Made by a program: the position numbers and the translations under genes. Below the pieces are notes generated by a model, which saw nothing but the letters and a program-made list of their open reading frames with translations, ran no database searches and was not told where the DNA came from. A stretch of 64,000 nucleotides of DNA. Source: Staphylococcus sp. KG4-3 (lineage in GTDB: Bacteria > Bacillota > Bacilli > Staphylococcales > Staphylococcaceae). Shown piece by piece: positions 9,313 through 18,244 of this stretch (its first letter is position 1; each line of letters opens with the position of its first letter). The stretch covers positions 2,852,001-2,916,000 of the forward strand of contig NZ_CP166245.1 of the NCBI RefSeq assembly GCF_033597815.2, written 5' to 3'.

Positions 9313-9446
9313 TTTTTAAATTTTATTTCTTTGCCACATAAATAACCAAGTATAGAAATAAGTATGCTCATCAAAACGAATAATATCAAAGAGACATTCC
9401 AACTAACAGTATTTCCTGAAATAATTACTAACCTAATTGATAAATA
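9300..9446 (-). pseudogene. C-terminal remnant of an MFS transporter
   Basis: The minus-strand frame reads a hydrophobic helix and a short basic tail (SWNVSLILFVLMSILISIL then GYLCGKEIKFKK). This is typical of the last transmembrane segment and C-terminus of an MFS permease. It begins after a stop codon with no start, and upstream sequence has no continuation, so only about 48 residues survive. Its stop codon sits inside the MATE terminator. Confidence 0.6.
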
Positions 9447-9469
9447 GCCATATTAATTTTAAAATCATG

Positions 9470-10055
9470 TACAATTTGCTCTGGTTACATACTTTAGCGT
9501 AATAAATATTCCTATATTTTCAAGAACGTTATTTTTTCGTAATTTTGTTGGTATCTTACCCATGTATATTATTAAAATTTTGACACTTGTATTTTATAGT
9601 AAATTGTTTAACTTTTCTGTGAAACCTCTTAAGCCTAATTTACTAGCACTATATACTATTTCATGACACTTAATATATTTACTTGAATTTGAAATAAAAT
9701 TTTAAATATTATTAGTGTTTTTCTTTGTATTTCTGATAAAAGTGCTTTAGTAACATAAATAGCGCTTTTTAATTTGTTATTTATAAGTAACTCTATTTCT
9801 TTATTTCCAGATTTTTAAGTATATCGACATCAGAGTTATTAACTAAACATTTATAGTTAAATGTTTAGTTAATAATTTTTCAAAACTTTATTGGTTTTCT
9901 GATGATTTAGTTATATATAGCATAGAGATCGACGTTCATTTTTACGTTTTTCCCTATTTTGGATTGCGTTCTTCCTAGCAAGCGTATTTTGTAACCTAAA
10001 TCAGAACAATTTTTAAACTAATTCTTCTCATAGAACACTTTTTGCTCCTATAATA
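9470..10055 (-). pseudogene. decayed short-chain dehydrogenase (SDR) gene
   Basis: Pieces of an SDR can be read on the minus strand in the right order. An N-terminal VVIIGAKSVL with EELV and KL follows (10050-9990, with three in-frame stops); then NNKLKSAIYVTKALL (about 9780-9735); then the active-site stretch YSASKLGLRGFTEKL (9657-9606); then VKILIIYMGKIPT. Frames differ between pieces and several stops interrupt them, so the gene is dead. A perfect 17-bp inverted repeat lies inside it. Confidence 0.7.
9836..9875. repeat. perfect 17-bp inverted repeat inside the SDR relic
   Basis: TTATTAACTAAACATTT (9836-9852) and its exact complement (9859-9875) flank a six-base loop. Read on the plus strand it is followed by TTTTT, so it could act as a terminator, but no plus-strand gene precedes it. 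A small inserted palindrome or an old operator are alternatives. Confidence 0.7.
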
Positions 10056-10064
10056 ACTACTAAC

Positions 10065-11183
10065 TTAGACTTGGATAAACTCCTTCTCAGAGTCACACTT
10101 TATATTTAAAGCTTCAGCTACGCCTTTATTGGTAAGCTTACCATTAATTGTGTTTAAACCTAATGACAATGCTTGGTTATCTTGTAATGCTTTTAAATAA
10201 CCTTTTCCAGCAAGTTGTTGCGCATAAGGTAGTGTTGCATTATTCAAAGCAATCGTTGATGTACGAGGCACTGCACCAGGCATATTTGCTACTGCGTAAT
10301 GTACAACACCATGTTTCTTATAAGTTGGGTCATCATGTGTAGAAATACGGTCAGTTGTTTCGAATATACCGCCTTGATCAATTGCTATATCAACTATGAC
10401 TGCACCATCTCTCATTTGTTTAACCATATCTTCAGTTACAAGGTTTGGAGCTTTAGCGCCAGGAATTAATACTGCACCAATGACTAAATCGCTATCTTTC
10501 ACACATTGCTCTATATTCAAAGGATTAGACATAATTGTGTGTACTCGACCATCAAATAAGTCTTCCAATTCTTGTAATCGTTTAGGATTAACATCTAAAA
10601 TCGTAACATCTGCACCTAGTCCAAGCGCAATTTTTGCAGCATTTGTACCTGCTTGACCCCCACCGATAATTGATACGCGTCCTTTAGAAACGCCCGGTAC
10701 GCCACCAAGAAGTATACCCATGCCGCCTTTATATTTTTGTAAAAATTCAGCTCCAATTTGAGCAGACATACGTCCCGCTACTTCACTCATTGGAGTTAAC
10801 AATGGTAACGAACGATCTGGCAATTGCACAGTTTCATATGCAATACCAACAACTTTATTATCCAATAAAGCTTGAGTTAACGCTGGTTCGTTCGCTAAAT
10901 GTAAATAAGTAAATAAAATTAAGCCTTCTTTAAAATATTGGAACTCTTCTGCTAATGGTTCTTTAACTTTCATGACCATATCTACACTCCAAACTTCTGC
11001 TTGCTCATTAACAATTTTAGCCCCTGCTGCAGTGTAGTCCACGTCTTCAAAATATGAACCCAAACCTGCAGATTTTTCAACGATAACAGTGTGCCCTTGT
11101 TCAACAAGTGCATGTACACCACTCGGAGACAAACTCACTCTATTTTCATTATTTTTAATCTCTTTAGGGATACCTATAATCAT
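10065..11183 (-). CDS. ald: alanine dehydrogenase
   Basis: A 372-residue enzyme that interconverts L-alanine and pyruvate with NAD+ and releases ammonia. ATG 11183 follows GGAGGTG and gives the usual family length. Visible motifs: the N-terminal [20 protein letters not shown] with the substrate-binding Arg, a lysine in [13 protein letters not shown] context (DMVMKVKEP), and the NAD loop [18 protein letters not shown]. It is the last gene of the twelve-gene catabolic operon and starts 18 bases after the symporter gene. The likely job is to recycle the L-alanine made by the aminotransferase upstream, or taken in by the symporter, back to pyruvate. Confidence 0.97.
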   Translation of the reverse strand: MIIGIPKEIKNNENRVSLSPSGVHALVEQGHTVIVEKSAGLGSYFEDVDYTAAGAKIVNEQAEVWSVDMVMKVKEPLAEEFQYFKEGLILFTYLHLANEPALTQALLDNKVVGIAYETVQLPDRSLPLLTPMSEVAGRMSAQIGAEFLQKYKGGMGILLGGVPGVSKGRVSIIGGGQAGTNAAKIALGLGADVTILDVNPKRLQELEDLFDGRVHTIMSNPLNIEQCVKDSDLVIGAVLIPGAKAPNLVTEDMVKQMRDGAVIVDIAIDQGGIFETTDRISTHDDPTYKKHGVVHYAVANMPGAVPRTSTIALNNATLPYAQQLAGKGYLKALQDNQALSLGLNTINGKLTNKGVAEALNIKCDSEKEFIQV

Positions 11184-11200
11184 TTCTTCCACCTCCAAAT

Positions 11201-12742
11201 TTAATTAATATTATTTTTGGTATAACTTAAAACTTTTTGTATTTTTATTGTCTTCATAGTAGAATTTACATATTTTTTTGATTTTACTTCTTTTTCTATT
11301 TCATGATAATATTCTTCTTCCCAGAAGTCTGCGCCTTTAATGCCCAATTTTTTAGGATTAAAAATGGGATCTATACCTTTTTTTCGTTGTGCATCATAAT
11401 CTTTTAAAGCTACAACAACTGGTTTAACTAGAAATATAAGCGCTAACATATTCATCCATGCCATAATACCAAAACCTAAATCTCCAAAGCTCCATGCTAA
11501 TGCAGCTGAATTAACACTGTGATAATAAACAATTATAAGAAAACCTATTTTTAAAACTATTAGTGGCCATTTAATAACTTTCTTACGTTCACTATTAAAA
11601 AATGCTAAGCTAGATTCTGCTTTATATGAGTATGTGATTAAACTTGTAAATGCAAAAAAGAATGTAGCAATGGCTACAAATGCACTTCCAAAACCTGGAA
11701 AAAGTGTTTCTATACTCATTTGAACGTTACTAGCTCCCGCTTCAACATTACCGATATTATCCTTAACTATCGTTCCATTCTCTAATTGGATATTATACAT
11801 ACCAGTTATTAATATCATAAATGCTGTTGCAGAACAGATAATAATCGTTGTTATATAAACAGAAAGTGCTTGTACTAAACCTTGCTTTACTGGATGTGAT
11901 ACTTCGCTTGCAGCTGTTTCAAAAGTTTCACTACCGAAACCAGCTGCATTTGAAAATGCTCCTCTTTGTACCCCCCAAGAGATTGCAGATCCAATAATGC
12001 CACCAAAAGTAGAAGTAGGGTTTATAGCGCTATTAATTATAATACCTACGACACTAGGTATAGAGGTAATATTCACTAACAGTATGATGATACATATACT
12101 GATATAACCAATTGCCATAATAGGCACGACCATCTCTGCAGCACGTGCTATTCTTTTTACACCACCAAAGATAATTGTAGCTAATAAAATAACTAAAATT
12201 ATAGCTGTTATAGATGGTTGGAGACCAAACGCTTGATCCATTGAAAGTGCAATTGTATTTACTTGTATGCCTGGGACAAGCAATGTCATAGAAATCATCG
12301 TAATACCTGCGAATAACAATGCTAAGCCTTTTTTATTTAATCCTTTATTAATATAGTATGGAGCACCCCCACGGTACTCTCCATTTTGTTTAACTTTATA
12401 AATTTGTGCGAGTGTCGTTTCTGCAAAAGCAATACTTGCAGAAATAAATGCTAAAATCCACATCCAAAATATAGCGCCCGGGCCTCCTAAAGTAATAGCT
12501 GTTGCCACGCCTGCTATATTTCCTATTCCAATCCTGCTCCCTAAAGACATAGACATAGCCTGAAAAGATGAAATTCCAGCAGTAGATTTAGATCCAGAAA
12601 AAGTTAATTTAATCATTTCTTTTATATATTTAAATTGTACAAACTTGGTTTTTATAGTAAATAAAAACCCTAAACCTAAAATAAAAATAACTAATGCTGG
12701 ACTCCAAACTATACTATTTAACCAATGAATAATTTCTTTCAT
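11201..12742 (-). CDS. sodium/alanine (AGCS-family) amino-acid symporter
   Basis: A 513-residue integral membrane protein of the alanine or glycine:cation symporter family, with about ten hydrophobic helices. It carries the family sequences [27 protein letters not shown] and [19 protein letters not shown]. It should import D- or L-alanine or glycine with Na+. It sits between an SDR-like gene and ald in the same operon, so its natural cargo could be alanine or the pathway's amino-acid substrate. The C-terminus is an unusually long charged tail ([16 protein letters not shown]) that faces the cytoplasm. Confidence 0.93.
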   Translation of the reverse strand: MKEIIHWLNSIVWSPALVIFILGLGFLFTIKTKFVQFKYIKEMIKLTFSGSKSTAGISSFQAMSMSLGSRIGIGNIAGVATAITLGGPGAIFWMWILAFISASIAFAETTLAQIYKVKQNGEYRGGAPYYINKGLNKKGLALLFAGITMISMTLLVPGIQVNTIALSMDQAFGLQPSITAIILVILLATIIFGGVKRIARAAEMVVPIMAIGYISICIIILLVNITSIPSVVGIIINSAINPTSTFGGIIGSAISWGVQRGAFSNAAGFGSETFETAASEVSHPVKQGLVQALSVYITTIIICSATAFMILITGMYNIQLENGTIVKDNIGNVEAGASNVQMSIETLFPGFGSAFVAIATFFFAFTSLITYSYKAESSLAFFNSERKKVIKWPLIVLKIGFLIIVYYHSVNSAALAWSFGDLGFGIMAWMNMLALIFLVKPVVVALKDYDAQRKKGIDPIFNPKKLGIKGADFWEEEYYHEIEKEVKSKKYVNSTMKTIKIQKVLSYTKNNIN

Positions 12743-12808
12743 TGTTTATCCCCCTTTGTTTATAAAGAAGCAAGACAAATATATTCAATCCATCTACGTA
12801 TCTTGTAA

Positions 12809-13408
12809 TTAATATACGTTATAAGCCTGTCCAGTTTGAGAACCGAAAACGCTTTTTCTATAAGCTAAGCCGATACGTTTTGAAGATGCTGGATAGTAAC
12901 CTTGGAAAAGTTGTCCATATTTGTCTTTTGCTTTTTCTAACATTGTGGGACTAACATGATTAATACGAATACCTCTTGGCAGTTCAATAGATGCGGATTT
13001 GACAAATGCCGCTACGCCTCCGTTTGCCATTGCTGCAGAAGCAGCCGTTTTAATTGGGTCATCCATTAAGATTCCTGTAGTAAGAGTAATAAATCCATTA
13101 TCTTTAATATAATCTAAACCAAGTAACACTAAATTTATTTGTCCTAATTGTTTACTATTGACTGCTACCATATTCTGTTCTGGAGTCAAATCTGTTACTT
13201 TATTAAATGTTGCTGCTCCTGAGGTACATATAATCCCATCAACTTCACCTATTTTTTCTAATAATGCTTTAATACTTTCTTGAGAAGTAATATCAACTGA
13301 ATATTCAGAATTATTTCTATGTGCTGGTATAATTTCTGCTTCATCTTTTAACTCTTCATAGACTACTTCTCCAATATTTCCTGTGGCACCAATTAATAAA
13401 ATTTTCAT
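12809..13408 (-). CDS. short-chain dehydrogenase-like protein
   Basis: A 199-residue Rossmann protein with the NAD(P) loop GATGNIG at residues 7-13. It resembles the small YbbO/short-chain reductases annotated as SDR family. In place of the usual Tyr-x-x-x-Lys there is AMANGGVAAFVKSASIEL, which keeps a Lys but lacks the Tyr. That makes the classical SDR mechanism doubtful. It lies between the FAD/NAD oxidoreductase subunit and the symporter in the operon, so it may act on the same substrate class, but its reaction cannot be named. Confidence 0.75.
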   Translation of the reverse strand: MKILLIGATGNIGEVVYEELKDEAEIIPAHRNNSEYSVDITSQESIKALLEKIGEVDGIICTSGAATFNKVTDLTPEQNMVAVNSKQLGQINLVLLGLDYIKDNGFITLTTGILMDDPIKTAASAAMANGGVAAFVKSASIELPRGIRINHVSPTMLEKAKDKYGQLFQGYYPASSKRIGLAYRKSVFGSQTGQAYNVY

Positions 13409-13432
13409 ATCTAATACTCCTTTATATTATGT

Positions 13433-14632
13433 TTAATTTTCAACACTTTGTTGATATAATTTTGTACGCTCTTTATCAATATGGGGTTGAAATTGGATTA
13501 ATGCTTCATCTCTAACTCTTTTTACTTTCTCAATAGCGTCATCGACTTGTTTAACTATAATTTCATTGTTATCAAACTGCTTTTTAACTACACTTAAACC
13601 AGCTACCTCACCTTGAGCCATTGCTACTTTGGCACTTTCTACTCCTGTAATATTTCCAGCAACATACAAATTTGAAATAGAAGTTTCCATTTTCTCATTA
13701 TGAACAGGGACATATCCACCTAACGCTTCGACATACTTAAATTCACACCCTGCTACAGAGGCAAGTTCAGCTAAAGGAGTTAATCCTCCTGATATACAAA
13801 CTACATCTACTTGTTCTATCTTTTCTGTTTTAGGTATCACCACACCTTCTTTATCGATATCTACTAATTCCACACCTTCTACTGTATCTTGTCCCACAAT
13901 CTCTTGAGCAGCAGTTTTAAGTTTTATAGGTATCCCATTCATCTTTATTCCCTGTTTAGGGTAAATCTTAGCAATTAAATTGGCGGGTAATAACTTTCCA
14001 ATGCTTCCTAATATTTTAAGTATTCTTGAAGGTGCCAAGTGTGTTAAATTCATTAATCTTGAAATAACTTCTTGTGGCTTGGCAGCTTGTTCCTCTATTT
14101 GATGTGTTACTGGTAATACAATCGCCTTAACGTTTACACCACACATATTTAATTCTTCTGCTATTGAAAGGGACAACACATTCACGCCTATTACAATACA
14201 ATTATCTCCTGGTTTCACTCGATGAACATTGCTCATAACTTGGGCTGCTCCAATAGACATTGTTCCTGGTAATGTCCACCCTGGCAATGGAAAATGCTTT
14301 TCACTTGCCCCAGTTGCTAAAAGAAGATGTTTTGTTTGAATCGCACTGTTTTCTGTATGTACAACCCAACAGTCCTCTTTACTTTCTAAATCGTATACAG
14401 AAAGACCACATTCTATATTAATATTTAAACTTTCTGCTTTACGTACTAAAGCTTCTGCTTCTTTTATTCCATTCCACCATTCGCCATTATTATCTTGATA
14501 TAATTGGCCTAATAATCGACCCCCAGGTTTAGGAAATTCATCTATCACTTTTGTTCTTATACCATTCTCTGCCGCTTTTATACCTGCTTTCAACCCTGCT
14601 GGACCAGCACCAATGACTAAAAAATCCCACAT
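13433..14632 (-). CDS. FAD/NAD(P)-binding subunit of a D-amino-acid (hydroxyproline-type) dehydrogenase complex
   Basis: A 399-residue pyridine-nucleotide-disulphide-type flavoprotein similar to the alpha (HcnB/OoxA-like) subunit of heteromeric opine, hydrogen-cyanide and D-hydroxyproline dehydrogenases. The FAD loop is VIGAGPAGLKAG (6-17) and a second nucleotide fold begins NCIVIGVNVLSLSIAEEL. The C-terminal flavin segment is NLYVAGNITGVESAKVAMAQG. It lies six bases from the ferredoxin-like subunit gene. With the BFD-like, ferredoxin-like and DAO-like proteins of the same operon it would pass electrons from the amino acid to the respiratory chain. The subunit assignment is by family pattern; the substrate is inferred. 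Confidence 0.85.
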   Translation of the reverse strand: MWDFLVIGAGPAGLKAGIKAAENGIRTKVIDEFPKPGGRLLGQLYQDNNGEWWNGIKEAEALVRKAESLNINIECGLSVYDLESKEDCWVVHTENSAIQTKHLLLATGASEKHFPLPGWTLPGTMSIGAAQVMSNVHRVKPGDNCIVIGVNVLSLSIAEELNMCGVNVKAIVLPVTHQIEEQAAKPQEVISRLMNLTHLAPSRILKILGSIGKLLPANLIAKIYPKQGIKMNGIPIKLKTAAQEIVGQDTVEGVELVDIDKEGVVIPKTEKIEQVDVVCISGGLTPLAELASVAGCEFKYVEALGGYVPVHNEKMETSISNLYVAGNITGVESAKVAMAQGEVAGLSVVKKQFDNNEIIVKQVDDAIEKVKRVRDEALIQFQPHIDKERTKLYQQSVEN

Positions 14633-14637
14633 TTATA

Positions 14638-14934
14638 TCACTTCCTTAATGAATAGACCGATATACCTTCTTGTACACTTGTTATACATGCTCTTACAAC
14701 TTTATCATTTAATTGTACTCTACATTCAAAGCAATGACCGATGTTGCAATATATACCACGTGCATTACCGCTTTCTTCATGCTCTCTAATTTTTCGATAA
14801 CCAGCAGCCAATAATGCTGACGCTATAGTATCGCCTTCAAAAGCTTCAATACGTGTATTATCAAAAGTAAAGTTTACTTTTTTTTGATTTTCTAACTTCC
14901 CTAATATTGGATGATCTGTGATTCTGGTCGTCAT
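14638..14934 (-). CDS. [2Fe-2S] ferredoxin-like subunit (HcnA type)
   Basis: A 98-residue protein with plant-type [2Fe-2S] ligands in the order C63, C68, C71 and C83 (YCNIGHCFECRV, then RACITS). This is the pattern of the small HcnA/sarcosine-oxidase-like electron carriers. Its start codon overlaps the stop of the BFD-like gene (ATGA type), which points to translational coupling and fixed stoichiometry. It should carry electrons between the flavins of the complex. Confidence 0.88.
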   Translation of the reverse strand: MTTRITDHPILGKLENQKKVNFTFDNTRIEAFEGDTIASALLAAGYRKIREHEESGNARGIYCNIGHCFECRVQLNDKVVRACITSVQEGISVYSLRK

Positions 14935-15212
14935 TACTTATCTCCTCCTAACTCAGCCAAGTCAGCAAAGTTTACTGGCCTTACTGGAGGCCTATAACTT
15001 AAAGAAATCTCATCTGAGAAATGATTTTCATTATATGTTTGAATAATTTGATCTACCATATGACGACATGTCCTACCACCACAACATCCCATAGCTGCTC
15101 TTGTACGTAACTTGACTTCGCGTGCGGAACATTGATAAGTATTGATAGTTTGGTTGATTTCTTCTAACGTTACTTCCTCACATCTACAGACAATTGGGCT
15201 TTGTTGATTCAT
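14934..15212 (-). CDS. BFD-like [2Fe-2S] subunit
   Basis: A 92-residue protein built around a bacterioferritin-associated-ferredoxin-like fold. Cluster ligands C9 and C11 (VCRCEEVT), a further Cys in MGCCGGRTC, and C49 are visible. In Bacillus and proteobacterial hydroxyproline dehydrogenase complexes such a domain is either fused to the FAD/NAD subunit or encoded separately; here it is separate. It opens the three-gene block of small electron-transfer subunits and overlaps the next gene by one base. Confidence 0.85.
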   Translation of the reverse strand: MNQQSPIVCRCEEVTLEEINQTINTYQCSAREVKLRTRAAMGCCGGRTCRHMVDQIIQTYNENHFSDEISLSYRPPVRPVNFADLAELGGDK

Positions 15213-15272
15213 GATTATCCCACCTTATTAAACTTAAATTAATTCTACTTCCTCAAATTTATATCATTATAG

Positions 15273-16058
15273 TTAAACAAAACCTGTGTAAGGTTTTTGA
15301 GCCGTTGCCATATGGATCCATTTAATCATTGTAATAAAATCGAATACTGGTAAGCCTGCCGTATGTTGAATTAAGGACGCATAAGGTGGTAGATCACTAC
15401 ATTCTAATAAAATAGCACCTAAATCAGTATTTTCAGCTAATAATTCTATTGTTGCTTGTATAATTTCTTCTTTCATAGTTTCATTATCAAAATTACCTCT
15501 ACTATCCACGATTCCAGAAAATTCAGTCAATTCTCTCAAATCTTTAATAACTATGTTGTCATAATTCACTACATTACAATTAAATAATAAATTTTTAGTT
15601 ATACCTTTTTTATCAGCTGTAAGTATACCGATTTTTTGGTTAGACTTAAGTCCTGTTTCAATCCAAGGTACCTGTACTAAACTAGAAAGGAATACAGGAA
15701 TATTTACTGCTTCTGCTATTTCTTTCTGATAATTACCAAAGAAACCACAAGCGCCACAAATTGCTTTGGCGCCTTCCCTTTCTAATTGTATAGCACTTGC
15801 TATAATATCATTAACTAAAGTGGGGTCCCCAACGTGTATCCTTTTTTGTGTACAATTAGGAACTACTTTTGTAAGAACTGGAAAATCATACGTCGATAAA
15901 TTAGCTACGTTCCCCGGAATTACAGGATACCAACACTCATCTAAACATAAAATTCCTACTGAAAAACCTGATACGTATTGGCCTTTTTTTATATTTATCT
16001 TTGCATCATCATTAGAAGTCACAAATCCATATTCGGTAATTTTTTTTGTGGTTTTCAT
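15273..16058 (-). CDS. Asp/Glu-racemase-family protein (possible amino-acid epimerase of the pathway)
   Basis: A 261-residue member of the aspartate/glutamate/hydantoin racemase superfamily. The two catalytic Cys positions are visible: CGACGFFG at 101-108 and LLECSDLPPY with C220. These enzymes work without cofactor by two-base proton transfer. The operon has the downstream steps of trans-4-hydroxyproline degradation but no proline-racemase-family 2-epimerase, the enzyme normally used for the first step. This protein is therefore a candidate replacement. Other family activities such as hydantoin racemase or maleate isomerase are not excluded. Confidence 0.8.
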   Translation of the reverse strand: MKTTKKITEYGFVTSNDDAKINIKKGQYVSGFSVGILCLDECWYPVIPGNVANLSTYDFPVLTKVVPNCTQKRIHVGDPTLVNDIIASAIQLEREGAKAICGACGFFGNYQKEIAEAVNIPVFLSSLVQVPWIETGLKSNQKIGILTADKKGITKNLLFNCNVVNYDNIVIKDLRELTEFSGIVDSRGNFDNETMKEEIIQATIELLAENTDLGAILLECSDLPPYASLIQHTAGLPVFDFITMIKWIHMATAQKPYTGFV

Positions 16059-16114
16059 AATCCTATCTCCATTCTCTTACCTATATTCATTTTAAATAGG
16101 GTAAAAATAAACTA

Positions 16115-17011
16115 TTATATATTGAGTTTATAATCTAAACGATTTAAAGTTTCACGCATTTTCTCTTTTAATTCATTTGATGCTTCAACTAGAGGGTCGC
16201 GAACATTACCTCCTTCTAATCCAATTAAATCTAATCCTGCTTTAATTGGACCTGGCACTGGCTCAGCTTCCACATAGTCATAAAGAGGCAATAATCTCTG
16301 GTTAATCTTTAAAGCACCATCAATATCTTTTTTATTTTTAAATAAATCATACATCTCCACTATTTGATCAGGTACTAAATTGTGAATAATACCTGTCGCG
16401 CCATCCCCTCCAACTGCTAACGTAGGTAAAATTAAATGCTCTGAACCCGTTAGAACTGAAAATCCTTCATTATCTTTGGTTAATGCTATGACTTTACATG
16501 TATGTTCTTGATCAGTAGTGTTTTTAACTCCAACTATTCCCTCTATTTCACTTAATTCCGCAATAAATTCCGGGGTCAATGTTACATTTGTCGCACCAGG
16601 GTAATGATAAATAACGATACCAATATTGGTAGCTTTTGCTACTTGTTCATAATAATTTTTAATACCCTCTTCGCTTGTTTGCATATAATAAGGCGTGATA
16701 ATCAGAGCACAATCTGCACCAATTTCTTCTGCATATTTTGTTAATTCAATCGTTTCATTTAAACGATGCTCGCTTGTTCCAGCCATTATAGGTACTCGCC
16801 CATCTGCATAATCTACGGCTGCTTTTAGCACTTCTTTCCTCTCTTCTGTAGACATCATTGAATACTCTCCAGTACTCCCTCCTGCTAATAAACAATGAAC
16901 ACCACCATCTATTAGATGATTAATTAATTTTTCATATCCTGAGAAATTGATTGACTCGTCCTCATTCAAAGGTGTTGGCATTGCTGGGATCATTCCTATT
17001 GGTCTATACAT
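16115..17011 (-). CDS. DapA-family lyase/deaminase, likely 1-pyrroline-4-hydroxy-2-carboxylate deaminase
   Basis: A 298-residue class I aldolase of the dihydrodipicolinate synthase/N-acetylneuraminate lyase family. The Schiff-base Lys lies in IVGVKNTT, the Tyr in VIYHYPG, and the substrate carboxylate loop is GGSTGEYSMMS. The cell must have a separate DapA for lysine, and this copy sits among amino-acid oxidation genes. Next to a D-amino-acid dehydrogenase and an aldehyde dehydrogenase the best-known family role is deamination of 1-pyrroline-4-hydroxy-2-carboxylate to 2-oxoglutarate semialdehyde. That specific role is inferred from context. Confidence 0.85.
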   Translation of the reverse strand: MYRPIGMIPAMPTPLNEDESINFSGYEKLINHLIDGGVHCLLAGGSTGEYSMMSTEERKEVLKAAVDYADGRVPIMAGTSEHRLNETIELTKYAEEIGADCALIITPYYMQTSEEGIKNYYEQVAKATNIGIVIYHYPGATNVTLTPEFIAELSEIEGIVGVKNTTDQEHTCKVIALTKDNEGFSVLTGSEHLILPTLAVGGDGATGIIHNLVPDQIVEMYDLFKNKKDIDGALKINQRLLPLYDYVEAEPVPGPIKAGLDLIGLEGGNVRDPLVEASNELKEKMRETLNRLDYKLNI

Positions 17012-17022
17012 AATAATTCCTC

Positions 17023-18213
17023 CTATATATTTAAATTATCTACTGCTTTATATCTTGAAAATTTAAGACTTTCGATATTAAATTCTGTTGGTTTTTGAGA
17101 AATAAGTTCAGTCATCATTTTTCCGGTTATTGGAGCCATACTAATGCCATCGCCTTCATGACCGCTTGCTATATAATACCCTGGGACTTCATCTACTTCT
17201 GAAATGATAGGTAAGTGATCTACGACCCATGGTCTAATACCTGCATAAGCACGAATGCAATTCACATTTTTTAAAATTGGTAAAAATCTCGTGGCTCTTT
17301 CTGCTATACCCTTCATCACCTCATGATCAGTACTTGTATCATAACCGGTAAAATCTCTATGTCCTCCAACTAAATAGTTATTAGCTTCTGTAGGTTCTAT
17401 CGTAAATGCGATATTATTACGCTCTACTAAATCACTCACATTTCTTTTGTAACTTATATCTTCAAATTTCGATAACATATATCCAAATTCATGTACTTTT
17501 TGGTGGACAATATTTTTTGTTTTTTCAGTTACTAAAATCAAGCCTTTCCTCGGTCTAATTGGAATATTAATATTAACTAGGGCACCGATTTTACTAGCCC
17601 ATACGCCTGCACAGTTAACGACTGTATTAGTATAAATTGTTTTCGTTGAGGTTTTAACTGCTTCTACAGATCCATTAGGCCCTTGTGTGATTTCTTTAAC
17701 TTCTTCATTTGTAAATACTGTTAATCCATATTTTTTTGCTTCTTCAATAAATGCATAACACACTAAATATGGATTCATTGTGGAGTCGGTTTCTGTCCAT
17801 ACTCCTCCTGCTAAATCATTCGCTAAATGTCTCTCGATATCTGGTAACTCTTCATGACTAACTGTCTTCATATCATAACCGTTAGCCCTTTGTTGATTGA
17901 CATAGGTTCTTGCAATCTCTAATTCCTGTTCAGTTTCACAAACATATAAACTACCTCTTGTAGAAAATTGGAAATCAAATGAGAATTCTTTAGCTAGTTC
18001 TTTGTATAATTGAATACTTCTATAACCAATTTCTGTATCCATACCAGGCTTTTTATCACAAATTAGTGCTACGGCATCGCATCTACTAGAAGTTCCACTG
18101 GCAATGTCACCTTTTTCCACTAAAGCGACACTATATCCCTCTTTAGACAAGTAATAAGCTACGCTTGAGCCAATAATACCTCCTCCAATAACGACTGCAT
18201 CAAAACTATCCAT
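17023..18213 (-). CDS. DAO-family FAD-dependent oxidoreductase (D-hydroxyproline dehydrogenase catalytic subunit-like)
   Basis: A 396-residue flavoprotein of the DAO (D-amino-acid/glycine/sarcosine oxidase) family. ATG 18213 is chosen because GGTGG is correctly spaced; the longer frame from 18273 overlaps the preceding gene. The FAD loop VVIGGGIIGSSVAYYLS is followed by an Glu-ended strand (VEKGDIASGTSSR). The C-terminal AGIRPWVVDHLP with SGHEGDGISMAP matches HcnC/sarcosine oxidase beta. Together with the three small or FAD/NAD subunits this makes a four-protein amino-acid dehydrogenase. Starting in the order DAO, DapA, racemase, it supports a hydroxyproline or related imino-acid substrate. 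Confidence 0.87.
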   Translation of the reverse strand: MDSFDAVVIGGGIIGSSVAYYLSKEGYSVALVEKGDIASGTSSRCDAVALICDKKPGMDTEIGYRSIQLYKELAKEFSFDFQFSTRGSLYVCETEQELEIARTYVNQQRANGYDMKTVSHEELPDIERHLANDLAGGVWTETDSTMNPYLVCYAFIEEAKKYGLTVFTNEEVKEITQGPNGSVEAVKTSTKTIYTNTVVNCAGVWASKIGALVNINIPIRPRKGLILVTEKTKNIVHQKVHEFGYMLSKFEDISYKRNVSDLVERNNIAFTIEPTEANNYLVGGHRDFTGYDTSTDHEVMKGIAERATRFLPILKNVNCIRAYAGIRPWVVDHLPIISEVDEVPGYYIASGHEGDGISMAPITGKMMTELISQKPTEFNIESLKFSRYKAVDNLNI

Positions 18214-18244
18214 TACCATCACCACCTTTAATTTAAAATGCTTA

